A DNA stretch of 64,000 nucleotides from Chiua virens (Eukaryota; Basidiomycota; Agaricomycetes; Boletales; Boletaceae), in contig JAHNUO010000011.1 of NCBI GenBank assembly GCA_019787685.1, forward strand, positions 1,364,001 to 1,428,000, written 5' to 3'. Shown here one piece after another: positions 12,609-23,894 of the stretch. The position numbers were made by a program, and so were the translations under genes. The notes below the pieces were generated by a model. It was not told the DNA's origin, searched no databases, and worked only from the letters and a program-made list of their open reading frames with translations. Numbering within the stretch: position 1 is the stretch's first letter; each line of letters begins with the position of its first letter.

Positions 12609-14512
12609 AGCTCAAGAAAGACCCCGGCGTCCCAAAACTCCCCGATCTTAAAATCCGACATGCTGAGAAACAGAAAGCGCTTTCGGCAAGTCTTATACTT
12701 CTGGATCACCCGACCTCGTCACCTCACATCTGACATGCCCATCTAGCCCCCGCCACGCGCCGACCCAGATGCGACGATGGCATCCGAACCAACCTTGTCT
12801 TCGCTCGCCATGTTGGCAGCCTCACTCGACCAGTCACAGAAAGCGTCAGATGCGTTCAGTACTGGCACGTCGTTAGCGCAGAAGACGAAAGAACAGCTAC
12901 GACGTCACTACGTTCGCGCACTACACAAAGTAATAGACGCCAGCGACATCGTCATCCTCGTCCTCGATGCGCGCGATCCAGAAGGGTGTCGAAGTCGGCT
13001 CGTTGAAGAGGAGGTCCGGAGACGAGAAAGCGAAGGGAAGAAGCTCGTGTTTGTCCTCAACAAGATCGGTACGTTCACTTCTCGTTCTACGTGAGTGGCG
13101 CTTGACTTGGACGTGGCTCAGATCTCGTTCCGAGGGACAATGCGCAGCAGTGGTTGCGGTATCTTCGACATTATACGCCGACCCTTCCGTTCCGTTCAGC
13201 CGCGTCCAACCAGCGATCGAATTTGTCTTCTGCGACCGCCCCCGCGCTACTTCGGTTGTTGAAAGCTTACAAGCCCAACGCAGCAACCAGTGTGACGGTC
13301 GGCGTGGTTGGATTTCCGAACGTGGGCAAGAGTAGCTTGATCAATTCTCTTAAACGGTCCAAGGTGCATCTCCGTCTTCCAATACTTCGTCGTCTTTAGG
13401 TTTGACGCCTTCGTTTTGTTAAAGGTGTGCGCAGTGGCAGCACAACCTGGACACACCAAGGATATACAAACCGTTCAACTAGAGCGCGGTCTTAAAATCA
13501 TAGACTCTCCTGGAGTTGTCTTCGATGAGGACGAGGACGATGTTGCCATCAGCCAACGTCAAAAGGGCAGTATACTGCTACGCAACGTGGTTAAAGTGGA
13601 GGACATTGACGATCCAATCGCCGTCGGTGAGTGACTCCGTTCAGCCCTCCCCGAGCCCTCCTTCCTCACTCTTTTTAGTGGAGGAAATCCTGTTGCGGAC
13701 AGAACGCGCGACAATACAAAAAATTTACGGACTCCCCGAGTTCTCGAACACGCTCGAATTTCTGACCATGTTGGCACTGAGTAGCGGAAAGCTCCTCAAG
13801 GTGAGCTTCTCATCCCCGCCCCTGAAATCTGACCCCGACATGGATCTAGGGTGGTACTCCAGACGTCCTCTCTGCTGCGCGACACGTGCTGATGGATTGG
13901 AATCACCAAAAGATTCCCTACTTTTCCATACCACCTGCGATCCATCCCTCCATGATACCCTCCACGATCCCGAGCACGTCGGGCGGTGGCGCTGTCATCG
14001 CCCCAGGCGCGGAAAACGTCGGCCACGCCCAAATCGTCACCGAACTCTCGAAGCCATTTGAATTGGAGGGACTGTTTGGTGCGGCGGACGCAGGCGCGTT
14101 CGCACCCGAGGAAGTGACGATGGGTGACGATACGGGTGAGCACGAGATGGAGATGGTGGCAGACGATACGCCGCTACGGATACCGATAAAGCGATCACAT
14201 TCGCCAGGTACCGAGTCTGGCGTGGGCCAGCGTCCAGTGGTGGACGGGTCGGCCGTGCGGACGCCAAAACGGTTCCGAAAAGCAAAAGATCTGTCGGCGT
14301 ACGAGGAGGCTGCTTCCAGGAGTCACCCACTCAGTCGCAAGGCATTGAAAAAGGATGCCAAGAGGGCAAGACGGGCTGCGACGCGATTGCAAGCGGCGGT
14401 CAGGACAGAGTGGTGGTACGGAAGTAGAACTGCAGAATACGTTCATGATGGGGATCGAGCGTTGATACGAGCATGTAGGGTGTTTGGACTCTTAAAAGAC
14501 TTGAATGGTTAG
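12609..14512 (+). CDS. Nucleostemin/GNL3-type circularly permuted GTPase, N-terminus unresolved
   Basis: Exons 12609-12685, 12747-13068, 13122-13363, 13425-13626, 13679-13800 and 13850-14512 join in one frame of about 542 codons. It opens with KLKKDPGVPKLPDLK, a family hallmark. The GTPase motifs come in the permuted order of the YlqF/GNL3 class: G5-like DARDPEGCRS, G4 NKIDLVP, G1 GVVGFPNVGKSSLIN, G3 IIDSPGVVF. The family (yeast Nug1, fission yeast Grn1, human GNL3) acts in the nucleolus in 60S ribosome assembly. The first intron has a GC donor (CG|GCAAGT). The Arg/Lys-rich N-terminal domain that normally precedes KKDPG was not found in the 330 bases upstream. It is therefore either split over tiny exons or lost. 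A basic C-terminal stretch (about 14330-14400) is present. Confidence 0.8.
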
Positions 14513-15152
14513 AATACGTAATAGACTACATGATAAGGAACACCAGTACAGAACTAGTGCTTGCACCCGTAGCAGATGATCGTGTATTGCAAGGAGTTTA
14601 AGGACTCCCACATATTCTTTTCCATTTGGTCATCATGTTCTTGTAAAACTTTTGCGATCATTAGCTAGCCTAGGGTATCTTCGAATTATCATCTTGGTGT
14701 GCAAAACGTCCATAGTAGTAAACAAATTAAGTAAGTACAATCAAGGTACCCGCTGGAACGCTTCCTAGTTCATATGTACATTTTGCGAGAGGACCTTGCT
14801 TTGCAAGCAAGATGACAGAAATCAAACCCCTGAGGCCGCCAATATCTACTTCGATTTACTCCCTGATTGATGCATCGCGGTCATGTCAGCATACTGCCAC
14901 CGGTATGCCACGTTCTAGCACTCGCTGCGTCTTCATTCTCATCGATATCCCCATCCTCACCCGCTGCCATGTCCCCGGCAACTCGGGGCCAGACAAGTCC
15001 CAGACCGTCCGACTCTCGGATTTTCCGGGCTACAGCTGCGTTGATACTCGCAGTGAACGGTCGATTCCGGATAGGTCATCCGTTGCTCGGCTCTACACAC
15101 TGACAACGGCTAATCTCGTAAGCGTATGCCCGCGGGCAGCTTACATGGCATG
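14513..15152. other. Intergenic between GTPase gene and carboxypeptidase copy 2
   Basis: Holds no complete gene. On the minus strand an open frame at about 14881-15085 ends in AAGEDGDIDENEDAASARTW and HTGGSMLT. It looks like the last exon of a protein but has no in-frame start or acceptor that I can defend. It may be a gene remnant left at the edge of the duplicated unit. Confidence 0.3.
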
Positions 15153-18100
15153 TACACAAGACACGTTACTGAGTGGGGTATGCCCACCAATTCTTACGGT
15201 AAGTTGTGAGGCATATTCACACGTCTTGTAGCGTGTCTGTCAACATCACAGATCTCTCTTCGCTCATCTGCATCCTTGAGTTTGAGACGTCAAACGCACT
15301 GGATTTGTGGACCTCGTGGCTGATGCGGTTTAGATGGTACGGCGGGTACCTCGTCATATTTGCAGATTCTACTTAAAGGACCAGGCGACATATGTGTTCG
15401 ACCATATTTCTCTCTCCTGCCACGCCTATGGGGTCATATACCGCTTTCCATGTATCCGCGTCTATTCTTTTCTTATCTATGTTCGCGCGCGCGCAAGCAT
15501 TGCCAAGCGGTTCAACGCAATATGGCTGGCCTAGAAACGTATCCCGGAATGCCGCACGGCGATTACAGTCCAGAATGGCAGAGCTGTGCGTCTGATGTAC
15601 CTTGCCACCTCACTCTTTTCCCATTCTCACTGATGCTGTATCGATCATCCAGACTTTCAGGTGACGGAAAGCCTTCCGAATGTGTCATGGCCGCTCGCCC
15701 GTAACTGGGCGGGAAATCTTCCCGTTCAGAGACCGGGTCATCCAAATAATACCCTCTTCTTTTGGGCCTTTGAATCTTCGAGTGGATCGTTTACTGAACA
15801 TAATCATGAGCCTTGGGGTATCTGGCTCAATGGAGGGTGAGTTTTGCGGACGCATATAAACTATTACGCTGATAGTTCGATGCAGTCCTGGCGCATCTAG
15901 CCTCGTCGGGCTCCTTTTTGAGGTCTGTGTCGCTACACGTTTCACATGTTTCGCATTGCTCGACGTTTTGACTTGTGTGCTGTAGAATGGTCCAATTCGA
16001 ATCCGAAGTGATTATTCGGTTGTCGAAAACAAGTATTCATGGACCAATGTTGCCGACTATGTCTGGATAGACCAACCAGTGTACGCTTGTATCGTTGTCT
16101 TGCGTCACGTCACATTCATTTGTTCGGTCCAGTGGAACTGGCTTTAGCACCGTTGACATCGACGGACACAGTGAAGGACAAATCTCCATTACCATTTGAC
16201 CCTCCTGCCAGTGATTCTGATATGTCATTCAGTCGCTGATGAAGATCAGATGGGCGCCGATTTTGTGAGAATCAGCGACCTGTCAGTTGAATCCTCTACT
16301 AATCTGGAACAATAGATGGGGTTTCTCAAAAACTTCATCAAGGTGTTCCCGAATCTTGCTAAACGACCTTTGTACATCACTGGAGAGAGTTATGCTGGAG
16401 TCTTCATAGTAAGCACCGTTCTTTATGATTATAAAGTGATGCCCACTGCATGCCTACAGCCCTACATTGCGAAGGCTTACTTCGAGATGGACAAACCACC
16501 CGTCAAGCTCGCGGGCATTGGTATTGGGGATGGAACCATTGGATCTATTACAGCATCTATAGAACTGCCTGTGGTCAGTGTGCTAGAAACATACCCACAA
16601 ATTATAGGGTACGATATCGAGATCTTTGAGCGCTTCAAGGAACGGTGCGTACATGGTGTTCAAGGGTGGATATGTTTGGAATGCTCAATTGTCAGGTAGG
16701 AGTGCGCTTTGTGGGTATAATCTCACTCTACAATATCCCCAACCAGGACATTTTCCGACTCTAAACCCCTCGTCGGCTTTGGGCGGATCTTCATCTAGAC
16801 AGTATCCAACAAAACTCACAAAGCGCCAGTTTCTACGGGAAGTACGGGCTCGACTTTGCTGCGAAACTCGAAGACGGGGATGGTGTTGCCTCGGAGCATG
16901 ACACAACCTTTCGCCCCCACGACGTATGGAAACGTGACTTGACGGCTCGCGCGGATGGGTGTGACCTCTATGGGGACATGATCACTTATGCCTTAACCTC
17001 CACTTTCCCTTGGTGTATGTTATCTCCTGTTCCACTCGTGATCATCTCAGGATTCGTCTTTAGCATCTGGCGAAGAGTTCGATGTTTATAGTATTCCCGA
17101 TGCTTTGAGCCCCGAAGCGCCGAGGCCTGCAAGTGTCTTCTTAAATGGTTCGACTTGAAGCTAGGATTGATGCGTCAATATTGACCGTATCGTCCCAGAT
17201 AACCGAACGCGTGCTGCGATACATGCTCCTGTAGGCAAGCTTTGGCAGGAAGTGGCAAATCTGGTGTTCGCAGAGACTAATCAGGTCCAGTGAGCAAGTG
17301 TTTCTCGGTCTTTACACCTGGGTGACATGACATATTTATAGCTAATGACTATGGGGACCCAAGTGAGCATCAGCCTTTTGTTCACTGAAGATGAGTTTAC
17401 ACATACGACCAAAACGTTTTTTAGGTGTCGAGTGAGTAGGTTTGTCACGAGTAGCTGAGCATACTTATTCGCATACTTGGAAAAAACAGGCCCATGGCGT
17501 TTCTGACAGACCTGGCTACCAATGCAACGGCTCACGGGGTGTCGATCGTCATATACTCTGGGAATGACGATTCGTTGGTTCCACACTTTGGTTCTCAAGG
17601 TTTGTGTCCCATATTTTCGTCGATGTTGCGTCCCTATTCACTCTGATGTAGTTGCTATCCAAGTATGATTGTGTGGACTTTGTACTATGCTCGCAGATCT
17701 GACTTTTTGTGGCTCAGAACACTACGTTCTGTGGGATCCAGGGTTTCACCCGTAAACCTGCCACGCCGTGGTACAACGACGCGGGCAAATTTGGTGGCAT
17801 CGTTCATCAGGAACGTGGCTGGAAGTACGTCCTTGTTGACCGTGCAGGACATCTCTTGGGGTACAACAACCCCATCTCGGTGAGGGAGTATTCGCATTTA
17901 TTCCCCTTTGCTGACGTTTCGATGTAGGCTCTGACGCTCGTCCGCGAATTCATCTTTGGTAACAACCAAACGGGGCTGGTGACCGACACCAGTTATGGAA
18001 AGGTCACGGTTGTCGGAGGGGAGGCGTCCAGCCTGCGAGGCGAGATCATGACAGGACAAGCGGCCATCTATTACGGGAAAGCCACGACGGCATCCAGTTA

Positions 18101-18161
18101 TGTTTTCCCGTCGTCCACTGTCGAAGCCTGGAATGCATATATGGCGACTGCCGCCCCCTAG
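15153..18161 (+). repeat. Tandem duplication, copy 2 (carboxypeptidase unit)
   Basis: Second copy of the unit at about 9400-12279, in the same orientation. Similarity begins upstream of the gene (ACAAGACACGTTA at about 15155) and ends at the stop codon. Confidence 0.85.
15428..18161 (+). pseudogene. S10 serine carboxypeptidase copy 2, frameshifted
   Basis: Same exon plan as copy 1, with a signal-peptide-like start and the GESYAG, YSGNDDSLVPH and VDRAGHLLGYNNP catalytic motifs still present. Three reading-frame breaks are visible. Exon 1 has 31 instead of 30 nt between GGCTGG and GATTAC, so GDYSPEWQS is out of frame with the signal peptide. The segment after GHFPTLNPSSALGG shifts by one nt before continuing as FYGKYGLDFAAKLEDGDG. 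The exon ending near 17290 has one nt too many to join the next. Copy 2 retains about 62 codons that copy 1 has lost. It is either a pseudogene or, less likely given three breaks, an assembly with errors. The last two exons are intact. Confidence 0.75.
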
Positions 18162-21003
18162 TCTGAGCCAGCTCTTTTGCTACTTGGCTGTAATCGTATT
18201 GATAACCCCCAAACGGGTCTGCGCGTGTTTAATTGAGAACGATGAAAGTAAAGGCCGCACATCGTACACTGCATCTCCGCATCACGATATGGTACTTTGA
18301 GAGCTTGCTCTGACTCTGAGTGGACAATTCCGTCCCAGCAAATTACTTAACCGCTGCTATCCTTGATCAACGGATCATCGGCGCGTGTGACATTAACTGA
18401 CGGTGCTAATGTGCATGAAGAGATACATGAGAAGGTTATCGTCAACATGTCAATATGGACATGTCCGCGGTTTTAGATGAGTCGTTCGGAGACGTGGTAG
18501 AGCAGAGCGTGAACAACACACGGTGTGAACGGAGCCACCGTTGCGCTACCGATGATCGCAACCGCGTCACCAGCAGAATCCTTCGAGATCGAGAATCCGA
18601 GGAACGCGCATGACGAAAAAAGTAAGCGAACCACCGGAATGACTCCAGACTCGCAATCGCCGTCCGTACCCTGTCTCCAAGTCGAAGCCGCTCTATGATG
18701 CCATCATAATTTGGAATCGAAAGCGATGAACAATGTTTAACCTTGGCTCAGCTATGTAACTCCTCTAAAGAGCATCCGAGCCTTCTGCCGACGACTGATA
18801 TGGGCAGCACGGACTCGAACTCGTTTGACAAATGAATGGCTGGGAGTGCACTACAGGACTTCAAACGTGTCAGAGCTTTCGTCTTGATTCCCAAGACTGT
18901 TCAGTGGCACCGACGCGGCGTAAAAACGTTTTCGCAGGTGTAAACACTGTGTTGGCGCCGCTGAGGCCACTCAAGGTGCGTAATTCTTGAAAGCCGCGTT
19001 TCCATTTGTATCAAAGACACTGAAGGTAAAGAGAAGATCTGCACTCCAAGCTGACTCGGAATTAATCGGGGACTATAACGCGGTCGGAGTCACTATCGGT
19101 CACCGACCATGTTCAGACCCCGTTAGCGCGACTCCAAGGCGAGTTCGTTCTTGCGTCATCCTTATCTCGTCGACCTGCCTTCGTCTCGAATTCGTAACAT
19201 GGGCGCGGACCCGAATCCAGAACAGATAGCACAAAAGCGTTGCCACGACTTGTCACCTGACGACAACCCGGACTTCCTGAATTGGGCCGTTTTACCATTG
19301 AACTGCATAGTCCAAACTTCGTTACCGTCTCCGTAAAGGTTGATGTTCACGTTCATCTCCGAGGTTCTAGGCTCACCGACGGGTACCTCCTATCACCCCA
19401 ACGCCATGAGCGGCGAACGGCATCTAAACGAATGAACCTTAGGTCTTTCACGCCCACAACGCTCGATTGACCGGGACTAGATCTATCATTGATTACACTG
19501 TCGCGCATCGCCGCTCCTATCCTATTCCGCCGGCCGAGTGTCGGGTCGGGCATGCCATAGGCACGGATGGCCAGGACCGAAGTACTAAATACGTAGGTCC
19601 ACATTGTCTCCCTGCGGCCCAGGCTCAAGAACCCCCCTGTCCCTGGTCTCGGCTAACAGTTCGGACGTTTATCCATGACGGTGGCAAAGCCAAGGATGTT
19701 TCACATGACACCTATGATGACAAACGCACGAACCGTCCACACAACGGACCGAAACTTGATCTTGCCGAAGTGCTTATTCCAAACCGGTACTATTGGTGCC
19801 AAAAGGTCGCGTGCTCCCCAAGGGTGCGTGTGCTCGTGGACATCGAACTAGAGGTATGCGACTGTCAATTGAACACACCTGTGCAAGCGCGTGGTGATTT
19901 TATTTATTCTCCGATCCGGACGAGAAGCGAAGACGGGGCGATCAAAATAAATACAGTTGCCCGGCGGAGAGATGTGACTCACGGACGCTTCGGCGATGCC
20001 TACCGCTCACACGTTAACCAAGTTACATTATTGTAACACCGCTGTCGATATTCTCAAACACGTCAAGGAAGGATCTTGTGGGGCGAACTGTCCTCGGGAC
20101 GTCACGCCTCCCTGTCTTACTGTCCATCGCATGTCGCGAATACCCCTCAGTGTCCCCACGTTTTTTCCATTTTGTTTTTACTCCACCTCCTTGTCAAACA
20201 CACAATCAGAGTCCGTGCGAGGGTACGACTCGAGTAATCTGATGTCTCGTTCCTTGAGAATGGTGCGCTGGAAATGGGAAGAGAGACCCTGCATCGTCAT
20301 GCATCATATCATGATGTGGTGACGCTTCTTTTGAGAGACGCGGATACTTGACGACTTGCCGTCCTTGGATCATCATTGAAGTATGCCGGATCCCGCTGGC
20401 ATTCAGGCCGCACATCCCGATGGAGTGAACGGACCTTCCAAGTCACCGAATCACTCTGCCTGAGCAGGCGAACCGGACGCCAAATGTGATCCCCGTCTCT
20501 TACGATACTTAATTTGACGTTTGAATTTATGATGAGTTGACGAGTATGATGAAGTCAGCCTACGAGGTTATTGCGCCCGTCGTGTTCGTGCTGGACTACT
20601 ATACTTGGTGAGGCGTAACCCGGGTCAACGGAACATGTGCGGAACACCAGTGCACAAACTCAATCCTACATGTCTGAACGTTCGCTATAGCCCCTTTGTT
20701 TTATGGATCGGATTATGGATCCGAGCCGTTCATTTTGTCACGACCGGTTGCGCCAACGCAGCGAGGTGACAGGTTTGACAGGGACCGCAAAGAAGTATGC
20801 GCGTGTCACTGTCAATTGCCAAAGATGTGTATTATAATACAGTATTGCTACAATTTGCAAAAGGCTACTGCCCCATCGGTCGCGTTCTCGCCGTAATGGG
20901 CATCAAATCAGATAGGGACGACTAGTTCGTTCATAGTCTGGAGGAGCCCTCGGTTTGAGGGTTCCGCAATACCTCGTGTTCAGAAGAGAGCGGGGTAGAG
21001 ACG
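18162..21003. other. Intergenic, no supported gene
   Basis: A 189-codon plus-strand open frame at 19467-20036 is the longest here. It shows no domain, signal peptide, membrane segment or splice context, and its composition looks random. Other frames are short. I call nothing in this stretch. Confidence 0.4.
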
Positions 21004-21782
21004 TCACATGCCGTACTTTCGTTTGAGGGCTGCCCATGAAAGCGCTGCTGTTCGATGGGAGGTGACGAATTGATTCATATCGTGTTCGGGAACGCGGTTG
21101 ATGTCGAGTCGATTCCAATATCGACAGAGTGTATAAACGATATCGTTTGCGTCGCGGTCCGCGCCGCGTCTGTGGCGATCTGTCAGTCAAGTCAAGAAAC
21201 CAAAGTAGACTGATGACTTGCATTGCCCAAGCTTTTAGTTTGTCTCGGATAAACTCTGAGAGGGTCAAAAAGGGAATCCCTTTGATGCTCATGGTCGTGG
21301 AGGTATCCAGCCGCCGAGGGCCATGTTCGCCAGCAGGGAGGATTTCGATCTGCCATGGTTGAACGTGATGATTAAGCCAAAAATAGATGTGAAGTCACCT
21401 CAATGGCGGGTATGAGACGACGATAGGTAGTGTGTAAGCTGGACGGATGGTGTCAATAATGGGCAAGGACTGAATCAAGGGAAAGGCGTACCGATTGCTC
21501 CACGGCGAGTGTGTCGTTGTGAAATACTCGCTGTTTGTGATCGCTTGACGAACACGACGGAACGGGTGTGTGGAACCGCCCTCGACGATGCAGTAAATTT
21601 CCTGTGGGGAGGGATGAGAGCGTACGGAGGGGGAAGGGGAAGGGACGGACGTCGCAACGGGGGCTGTCGGAGATGACGGCGGTGAGTATGCTACCGTGAA
21701 ATGCATGTGGTATGGCATGCATTTTGAGGAGCTGAGAGAGGGCCATGGCGGCCTCGAGAAGACGTGGAGTTTCTGAAAACAT
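21004..21782 (-). CDS. Conserved small fungal protein, possible nucleotidyltransferase fold
   Basis: Five exons on the minus strand (21651-21782, 21492-21601, 21399-21438, 21222-21349, 21004-21169) sum to 576 nt, 191 residues. The protein reads MFSETPRLLEAAMALSQL..., IPHAFHGSILTAV, EIYCIVEGGSTHPFRRVRQA, then IPAIEIEILPAGEHGPRR, KLKAWAIRGADRDANDIVYT and RYWNRLDINRVPEHDMN. I recognise this pattern as a conserved uncharacterised fungal family. The layout (acidic IEIEIL strand, then a K.KAW..R...RDA.D helix) resembles minimal nucleotidyltransferases, which is inference only. The fourth intron has a GC donor (AT|GCAAGT). It is divergent from the MRS2-like gene, with 224 bp between starts. Confidence 0.8.
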
Positions 21783-22006
21783 GTAAGGGAGAAAGTGAGA
21801 TGGTGGGGAGGGAGGAGGAGGACATGATGGAATAAATATGAAAGGGATAGGGACGAGCAAGGGAAAGGAGTAAATAGATGAGCAAGTCTCTTTCGGTATT
21901 TGCCGGTAAATATGCGGGGTAACCCCAAGGTTAACCCCCACTTTATAGGTAAATTAATTTTCGTCCTTTTTCTCGTTCTGCATGTATCCCTGCTATTCAC
22001 AATGTG
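21783..22006. promoter_or_regulatory. Divergent promoter region
   Basis: The 224 bases between the two divergent start codons must serve as 5' region for both genes. The stretch is purine-rich (plus strand) on the left and pyrimidine-rich on the right, mirroring the pyrimidine-rich leaders seen upstream of other genes here. No specific site is identified. Confidence 0.5.
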
Positions 22007-23894
22007 ATGCGATCCGTCTCTGCCCGCTCTCATTTCTTCACTCGCTCATTGGCTTGGAATGCCTTTCACCGTTCGTCCCCCTCCACGTCCGAGGAGTCAG
22101 AGGAGTCAGAGGCTGCTATCCTCGAAAAAGTAATGAAAAGCAGGCTTCCTTCTGATCTCATGCTTCGTTGTAAGTGACCCACATCCTTCCCCGGATGCAC
22201 CTTCACGACACGTTCCTAGGTACCATCATCGACGAACAAGGTCTTTATTTATTTTTCTCATCCGTTGCCTCGCACACGACGTAATCGCATCGCCCCAGGT
22301 GCGGTCAAGAATATTTCCGGCCAGTTCAAGAGATCAAATTTATGCAATGAGCATCGTTTGAACGTAAGTCTGTCAGGTCATTGTTCAGTTGCGGACGTCA
22401 TAATATCTTCCCGTTGACGTTTATTATCAAGCCTCGTGACTTGCGCAAAATAGATTCTCGTATACCAAACTTGGTTCCCACCATCCTCATCCGTAAAGAG
22501 GCCATTCTGGTCTGCTCCTCCGTCCTTCCAACTACCCGAGCGCTTCCTCATCTTTCTTAGATAAATATATTACATATCAGAGCACTTGTAAAGGCCGACA
22601 CCGTCGTGCTCTTCGACACTTACGGCTCGGATGACTCGAGGCTTCACTCCGTCTTTCTATACCACCTCGAGGTACGCTATCAATGCGGCGATTCTTATCT
22701 CTAGCAGTCTGACCTCTCGTCAGCACAATCTCAAGGCCCGTGGCAGTGGCGCCCCTCCTTACGAATTTAGGTGCGTTTAATAGCCTACTAACCCACAACG
22801 TTGCCCATTCCCCTCTTTCGCTTCCATCAGAGCAATAGAATCAATCCTTCTCTCCGTTCTAAGCGCGCTTGAGGCCGAAATGGTCTTCATCCGCAACCTC
22901 GTCGGAGGTCTCTTGGCTGAGCTTGAAGACGATATTAACCATGACAAATTTAAACGTCTCCTCCATTACTCCAGACGCCTCGCCGCTTTCAAAAATCGTG
23001 CAACTTTGGTACAACTTCTCCTTGTCGCTTTCTTTCCCAGCTTCATTACCTCTCCACAGGTCCAAGAAGCCCTGGAAGAAGTATTGGAACAGGGTTCGTC
23101 TCGATCAGCGTCGGTGCCCTATCAGCGCTGGGACTAAATATGTATAGATGAAGATTTGAATGCAATGTACCTCACTGACAAGATGAATGGCATTCCCCGT
23201 GACATGCATGAGCATGACGAACTAGAAGTGTTACTAGAATTCTTCTCCAAGCAAGTCGAGGAAATAGTAAACGAAGCCGAGAATATCGAAGTGCGTAAAG
23301 TCAGCGAGCCTGTCTCAAGAATCCTAACTGATCGATTTACATAGGCAAATGTTCAATCCACCCAGGAAATCGTCGAGCTCATTTTAGACTCAAATCGTAA
23401 TGCCCTCCTGGCTTTGGACCTTAAAGTTTGTTCTTTCTGTGGATAAAACAACAACAAATACCCTGCTCATGAATATAAAATAGGTCTCTATTGGAACTAT
23501 GGGACTTGGATCGGGCGCTCTCGTTGCTGGATTGTTCGGAATGAATGTATGTGACGCTATGTGCTGTTTTGGGCTAATCGACCGAATATCAAATTTATAA
23601 AGTTACAAAGCCACATGGAAGATATGCCTTACGCCTTTGCCGCCATGTCAGTTGCTTCGTCCGCTATCGCGGCACTCGTCGCCTGGGCTGGACTTTGGAG
23701 GTGATGATGCCGCTTATCTACAGCATCCGCGCAGTTTGTTCTCACGCCCACTTTTGGCCCACAGACTTGCCAAGATACGCAAGGTTGGCTTGACGAACCC
23801 ACAGACGACCAAGCGTGGCACCACAGATTCTAAACCGCGCGCCCCATGGATACCCTTGCCACTACGCCGCCGAAACCCTGATGGGTGGTCGTGA
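22007..23894 (+). CDS. Mitochondrial CorA-type Mg2+ channel, MRS2/LPE10-like
   Basis: Thirteen exons (22007-22169, 22220-22240, 22299-22363, 22432-22509, 22561-22671, 22724-22770, 22831-23008, 23060-23093, 23148-23290, 23345-23425, 23484-23546, 23603-23700, 23765-23894) give 1212 nt, 403 residues. The N-terminus is Arg/Ser-rich without acids (MRSVSARSHFFTRSLAW), a likely mitochondrial presequence. Family blocks are NLVPTILIRKEAIL, LHIRALVKADTVVLFDTYGS, RLLHYSRRLAAFKNRATL and EDLNAMYLTDK. The first membrane helix (GTMGLGSGALVAGLFGMN) ends in the invariant GMN signature, and the second is YAFAAMSVASSAIAALVAWA. The C-terminal tail is Lys/Arg-rich. It should carry Mg2+ across the inner mitochondrial membrane. 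Confidence 0.92.

Noticed and set aside
19467..20036. 189-codon open frame on the plus strand
   Set aside because: No domain, signal, helix or splice context; composition looks like chance.
21395..22033. 212-codon minus-strand open frame
   Set aside because: It runs through introns of the conserved five-exon gene in the wrong frame for most of its length.
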